From JAEYFP01 sp964566545 (GTDB taxonomy: Bacteria > Bacillota > Clostridia > Lachnospirales > Lachnospiraceae), in NCBI GenBank assembly GCA_964566545.1, contig CAZMIX010000005.1, forward strand, positions 1 to 64,000: a stretch of 64,000 nt of DNA, in the 5' to 3' direction. Below the pieces are notes generated by a model. The model did not search any database and was not told the DNA's origin. It saw only the letters and a program-made list of their open reading frames with translations. The translations under genes were made by a program, and so were the position numbers. How positions within the stretch are numbered: the first letter of the stretch is position 1; each line of letters begins with the position of its first letter. This document shows positions 60,839 to 64,000 of this stretch, in pieces.

Positions 60839-60884
60839 AACTTTATGCGCAGCTTCGCGCGCGGAACAAAAGCTGTGCTCCCGT

Positions 60885-60918
60885 AGTATTTGATTGCGAG
60901 GGTGTGTGAAGCACACTT
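60885..60918 (+). repeat. 34 bp direct repeat, copy 2
   Basis: Same 34 bases as 60767-60800 except one. Followed by TTTTGTTCT, so it may act as a weak terminator. Confidence 0.85.
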
Positions 60919-60975
60919 TTGTTCTAAAAACAAAATAGAGTGGTATATGGTCTACGATAATTCAAGGTATGGTGG

Positions 60976-61004
60976 TTGAGAACTTCTGATAAAAATGATA
61001 TAAT
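60976..61004 (+). promoter_or_regulatory. Promoter of the gdpP-rplI-dnaB operon
   Basis: TTGAGA (60976-60981), 17 bp spacer, TATAAT (60999-61004), about 72 bp before the ATG of gdpP. Confidence 0.75.
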
Positions 61005-61075
61005 CTAATGATGAATGTTCTATAGCGCAGACGAAACGAAAGCATATCAGTTCGCTAGACATCGAAGGAGTTATC

Positions 61076-63121
61076 ATGAGTGCAAAAATCAAATTTAAGG
61101 GTCAGATCCGCTCCTATATCCAATGGCCTTTACGGTTTATAGCTTTAATCGTTATATTCAACGTTTTCATATATTTTGTTGATATTTATGCCGGCTTTGT
61201 CATGAGCGCTTTTGCGGTTATTTATATTTTGATTGCACTTGTTTTATATTTCAGAAACCGGACACTTGTTGTGAATGAGCTTGTCAGCTTCGCGACGCAG
61301 TACGGACAGATTCAAAAGCAGCTTTTGAGGGATCTGGAGCTGCCCTATGCGCTGCTTGACGAGTCCGGTAAGATTATTTGGACGAACGAAGCTTTCGAAC
61401 AGCTTCTGCATGTGAAAAAGGGTTACCGTAAGTCGGTCATGTCTTTGCTGCCGCAGATGCACAAGGGAATTCTTCCGGGGATCGAATCTGAAACGGAGAT
61501 GATGCTTGCCCATGAGGGCAGGGATTACCGCGTCAGCATGAAAAAGGTGTCGATGGAGGCAATGCTGGCGGCTTCCGCAATCGTGCAGACAGTCAATTAT
61601 GACAGCTATCTGATTGCTTTCTTTATGTTTGATGAAACAGAAATCAACCGTCTGCAGAGAGAGAGGGAGGAACAGAAGCTCGCCACAGGTCTGATTTATA
61701 TCGATAATTATGATGAAGCTCTGGAAAGTGTTGAGGAGGTTAGAAGATCGCTGCTCGTTGCACTCATTGACAGAAAGATTAACAAGTATTTTTCGATGAT
61801 GGACGCGCTCGTCAAGAAGCTGGAAAAGGATAAATACTTCATCATTATACAAAACAAATATTTAAAATTACTGACGGAAAAGCGCTTTGATCTGCTTGAG
61901 GATGTAAAGACGGTCAATATCGGCAATGAGATGGCCGTTACGCTGAGTATCGGCTTTGGAGTTGAGACAGGCTCCTACCATCAGAATTATGAATATGCGC
62001 GTACGGCGATCGACCTTGCGCTCGGCCGGGGCGGGGATCAGGCAATCATCAAGCGGCCGGAGGATATCACGTACTACGGTGGCAAGAGCCAAAAGACAGA
62101 AAAGAATACCCGCGTCAAAGCAAGGGTTAAGGCACATGCCCTAAAGGAAATTATCGAAAGCAGCGACAAGATTATTATTATGGGGCACAAAATTCTGGAT
62201 GTCGATGCATTTGGTGCTGCGGTCGGTATTTATAGGGCGGCCAAAACGTTTGGCAAAAAGACGCATATTGTCGTCAATGAAATCACGACCTCGATCCGTC
62301 CGCTTATGGACGGGTTGCTCAGTGCGGGCGACTATGAGGAGGATTTATTCCTCAACAATGCGGCGGCCATCGAGGCTGCCGATAATACGACGGTGCTGGT
62401 CGTTGTGGATGTTAATAAGCCAAGTTTTACGGAATGTCAGGAGTTGCTGGAAAAATGCAGTTCGATTGTCGTACTAGATCATCACAGACAGAGCTCTGAA
62501 AAGATTGAAAATGCGACATTATCGTATATTGAGCCATATGCTTCCTCCGCCTCTGAAATGGTTGCGGAAATTCTGCAATATATCAGCGATGACGTTAAAA
62601 TACGTCCTGTTGAGGCGGACTGTATCTACTCGGGAATTATGATAGACACAAATAATTTCATGACAAAGACGGGTGTACGTACATTTGAGGCGGCAGCTCA
62701 TTTGAGAAGAAATGGCGCAGATGTGACAAGAGTCCGCAAATTATTCAGAGACGATATGATAGACTATAAAGCGAGGGCAGAGGCGGTCAGACACGCGGAG
62801 GTTTATCAAGGTGCCTATGCGATATCCGTTTCTCCGAGCGAGGGTGTGGAAAGCCCGACGATTATCGGTGCGCAGGCGGCTAATGAGCTGCTGAATATTA
62901 GCGGTATCAAGGCATCCTTTGTGTTGACTGATTATCAGGACAAGGTTTATATCAGCGCGCGTTCAATCGATGAGATTAACGTACAGATCGTTATGGAGAA
63001 GCTTGGCGGCGGCGGGCATATGAATATCGCGGGCGCACAGATACCGGATGTGACCATAGAAGAGGCAAAGCAGTTTCTTTTGAACACACTGGAAATGATG
63101 CAAAAAGAAGGAGAATTATAA
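61076..63121 (+). CDS. gdpP: Cyclic-di-AMP phosphodiesterase GdpP
   Basis: Membrane enzyme of 681 aa that cleaves c-di-AMP to pApA. Two transmembrane helices lie near residues 18-60, followed by a degenerate PAS domain (LPYALLDESGKIIWTNEAFEQLL). A degenerate GGDEF domain ends SIGFGVETGSYHQNYEYARTA. The DHH part begins GHKILDVDAFGAAVG near 370, continues with VVVDVNKPSF, the DHH of VLDHHRQSSEK and IMIDTNNF. DHHA1 closes with LGGGGHMNIAGAQI. All metal-site motifs are present, so it should be active. Start follows GAAGGAG; the stop overlaps rplI by one base (TAATG). Confidence 0.96.
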   Translation: MSAKIKFKGQIRSYIQWPLRFIALIVIFNVFIYFVDIYAGFVMSAFAVIYILIALVLYFRNRTLVVNELVSFATQYGQIQKQLLRDLELPYALLDESGKIIWTNEAFEQLLHVKKGYRKSVMSLLPQMHKGILPGIESETEMMLAHEGRDYRVSMKKVSMEAMLAASAIVQTVNYDSYLIAFFMFDETEINRLQREREEQKLATGLIYIDNYDEALESVEEVRRSLLVALIDRKINKYFSMMDALVKKLEKDKYFIIIQNKYLKLLTEKRFDLLEDVKTVNIGNEMAVTLSIGFGVETGSYHQNYEYARTAIDLALGRGGDQAIIKRPEDITYYGGKSQKTEKNTRVKARVKAHALKEIIESSDKIIIMGHKILDVDAFGAAVGIYRAAKTFGKKTHIVVNEITTSIRPLMDGLLSAGDYEEDLFLNNAAAIEAADNTTVLVVVDVNKPSFTECQELLEKCSSIVVLDHHRQSSEKIENATLSYIEPYASSASEMVAEILQYISDDVKIRPVEADCIYSGIMIDTNNFMTKTGVRTFEAAAHLRRNGADVTRVRKLFRDDMIDYKARAEAVRHAEVYQGAYAISVSPSEGVESPTIIGAQAANELLNISGIKASFVLTDYQDKVYISARSIDEINVQIVMEKLGGGGHMNIAGAQIPDVTIEEAKQFLLNTLEMMQKEGEL

Positions 63122-63567
63122 TGAAGGTTATTTTACTGCAAGATGTCAAGACATTAGGAAAAAAGGGCGATGTCGTCGATGTAAGCGACGGCTATGCAAA
63201 GAATTTTATTTTCCCAAAAAAGCTTGGGGTTGAAGCAAGTGCGAAAAATATGAATGAACGGAAGCTGCAAAAGGCAAATGATGAAAAAGTGGCGGCTAGA
63301 ATTTTTGAGGAAGCGAAAGAATTTGCAAAGATGATTGAGACAAAGCAAGTTATCGTGAAGCTGAAAGCAGGGGAGGGTGGAAAGACGTTTGGTTCCATAT
63401 CCTCTAAAGAAATTGCGGCGGAAGCAAAAAATCAGCATGATCTGGATATCGATAAGAAGAAAGTCCAACTTCCTGAACAGATCAAGAGCATCGGCGCTTA
63501 CGAGGTTCCGGTGAAGCTGCATTCGCAGGTTACCGCAAACCTAAAGGTAAAAGTAGAGGAAGCATAA
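63121..63567 (+). CDS. rplI: Ribosomal protein L9
   Basis: 50S protein of 148 aa. MKVILLQDVKTLGKKGDVVDV and GYAKNFIFPKKLGVEA form the N-domain; the long helix and C-domain (GKTFGSISSKEIAAE) are complete. Translationally coupled to gdpP and followed by dnaB, the common Firmicutes order. Confidence 0.97.
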   Translation: MKVILLQDVKTLGKKGDVVDVSDGYAKNFIFPKKLGVEASAKNMNERKLQKANDEKVAARIFEEAKEFAKMIETKQVIVKLKAGEGGKTFGSISSKEIAAEAKNQHDLDIDKKKVQLPEQIKSIGAYEVPVKLHSQVTANLKVKVEEA

Positions 63568-63597
63568 GAAAGAAAATGAACCAAGGAGGCTGGCTTC

Positions 63598-64000
63598 ATG
63601 GAAGAGGCACTGATAAAGAGAATATTGCCGCATAGTACGGAGGCGGAGCAGTCGGTGATTGGTTCCATGCTGATGGACAAGGAAGCGATTGTGATCGCTT
63701 CGGAAATCCTGCATAAAGATGATTTTTACGGGAAACAATATGGAATTTTGTTTGAAGCGATGGTGGAGCTTTATAACGAAGGTAAGCCGGTAGACTTAGT
63801 CACGCTCCAGAACCATTTAAAGGAAAAGGATGTGCCTGCGGAAATCAGCAGCATGGAGTTTATCAAGGAACTGATTACCGTCGTACCCACCTCGGCGAAT
63901 GTAAAATATTATGCCAATATTGTAAGCGAAAAGGCTGTTCTCAGGCGGCTGATCCGCATTAATGAGGAAATTGCAAATGCGTGCTATGCGGGAAAGGAAT
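63598..64000 (+). CDS. dnaB: Replicative DNA helicase DnaB, 5' part
   Basis: Open to the end of the window: 134 residues of the N-terminal domain. RILPHSTEAEQSVIGSMLMD is the DnaB start signature, followed by FYGKQYGILFEAMVELYNEG, KPVDLVTLQNHLKEK and VPTSANVKYYANIV. The RecA-like motor lies beyond the window. Start ATG 63598 follows AAGGAGG. Loads at the fork with the gene order gdpP-rplI-dnaB supporting the call. Confidence 0.95.
   Translation, partial: MEEALIKRILPHSTEAEQSVIGSMLMDKEAIVIASEILHKDDFYGKQYGILFEAMVELYNEGKPVDLVTLQNHLKEKDVPAEISSMEFIKELITVVPTSANVKYYANIVSEKAVLRRLIRINEEIANACYAGKE

Noticed and set aside
60767..60918. Two spaced repeats as a minimal CRISPR
   Set aside because: Only two copies, 84 bp apart, with an inverted repeat between and no cas genes.

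Overview
The window looks like chromosomal DNA of a low-to-moderate GC, spore-forming Clostridia, probably Lachnospiraceae. Supporting signs are the rpsF-ssb-rpsR and gdpP-rplI-dnaB housekeeping blocks, strong AGGAGG ribosome-binding sites, YesM/YesN two-component systems, DUF951 and DUF6483 proteins, and lipoprotein sugar-binding proteins with Glu/Ala/Pro linkers. The species cannot be named from sequence reading alone. All homology calls come from motif and family recognition; no search was run.

Layout. 1-475: 5' part of an RsmH-like methyltransferase (minus strand). 754-1749: MerR regulator with an effector-binding domain. 1918-11834: a visibly A+T-richer stretch holding a cyclic beta-1,2-glucan synthase split into two genes (GT84 plus cyclisation part, then a GH94 part), flanked by decayed genes (ROK regulator, Rrf2 regulator, response-regulator scrap). 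11894-14509: Crp/Fnr regulator, DUF6483 protein, amidase-domain protein, nitroreductase. 14646-20516 (minus strand): three proteins sharing a small Cys-ended domain, probably spore-surface proteins, then a membrane-anchored SIMPL protein.

20893-49774 is mostly a pentose/hemicellulose utilisation region. It holds a family-1 sugar-binding protein with two permeases, a GH51 arabinofuranosidase and a LacI regulator. Next come a sensor kinase, a sugar-binding lipoprotein and a response regulator in one operon, resembling three-component sugar sensing. An AraR-like repressor follows. Two complete YtfQRT-YjfF-type furanose/pentose ABC systems have a second YesN/YesM pair between them. An FGGY pentulose kinase and a GH43 xylosidase/arabinofuranosidase end the region. 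A plausible flow is: external arabinoxylan or arabinan fragments are taken up, cut inside the cell by GH51 and GH43, and the pentoses are phosphorylated by the FGGY kinase. The second sugar-binding protein gene is interrupted by an assembly gap of ten N.

49952-57458 holds cell-envelope and acyl-chemistry genes: PlsY, a membrane-anchored trigger-factor-like foldase, an O-antigen-ligase-like protein, an unusual fusion of an AAC(3)-type acetyltransferase with a DUF4910 aminopeptidase-like domain, an acyl carrier protein, a MaoC hydratase and a Sir2 deacylase. 57480-64000 is the conserved housekeeping block (DUF951, rpsF, ssb, rpsR, acyl-CoA ligase, gdpP, rplI, 5' end of dnaB).

Most notable for follow-up are the kinase/binding-protein/regulator operon, the spore-surface trio with a sigma-K-like promoter, the acetyltransferase-aminopeptidase fusion with its ACP module, and the split glucan synthase. 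No tRNA, rRNA, CRISPR array or intact insertion sequence was seen.
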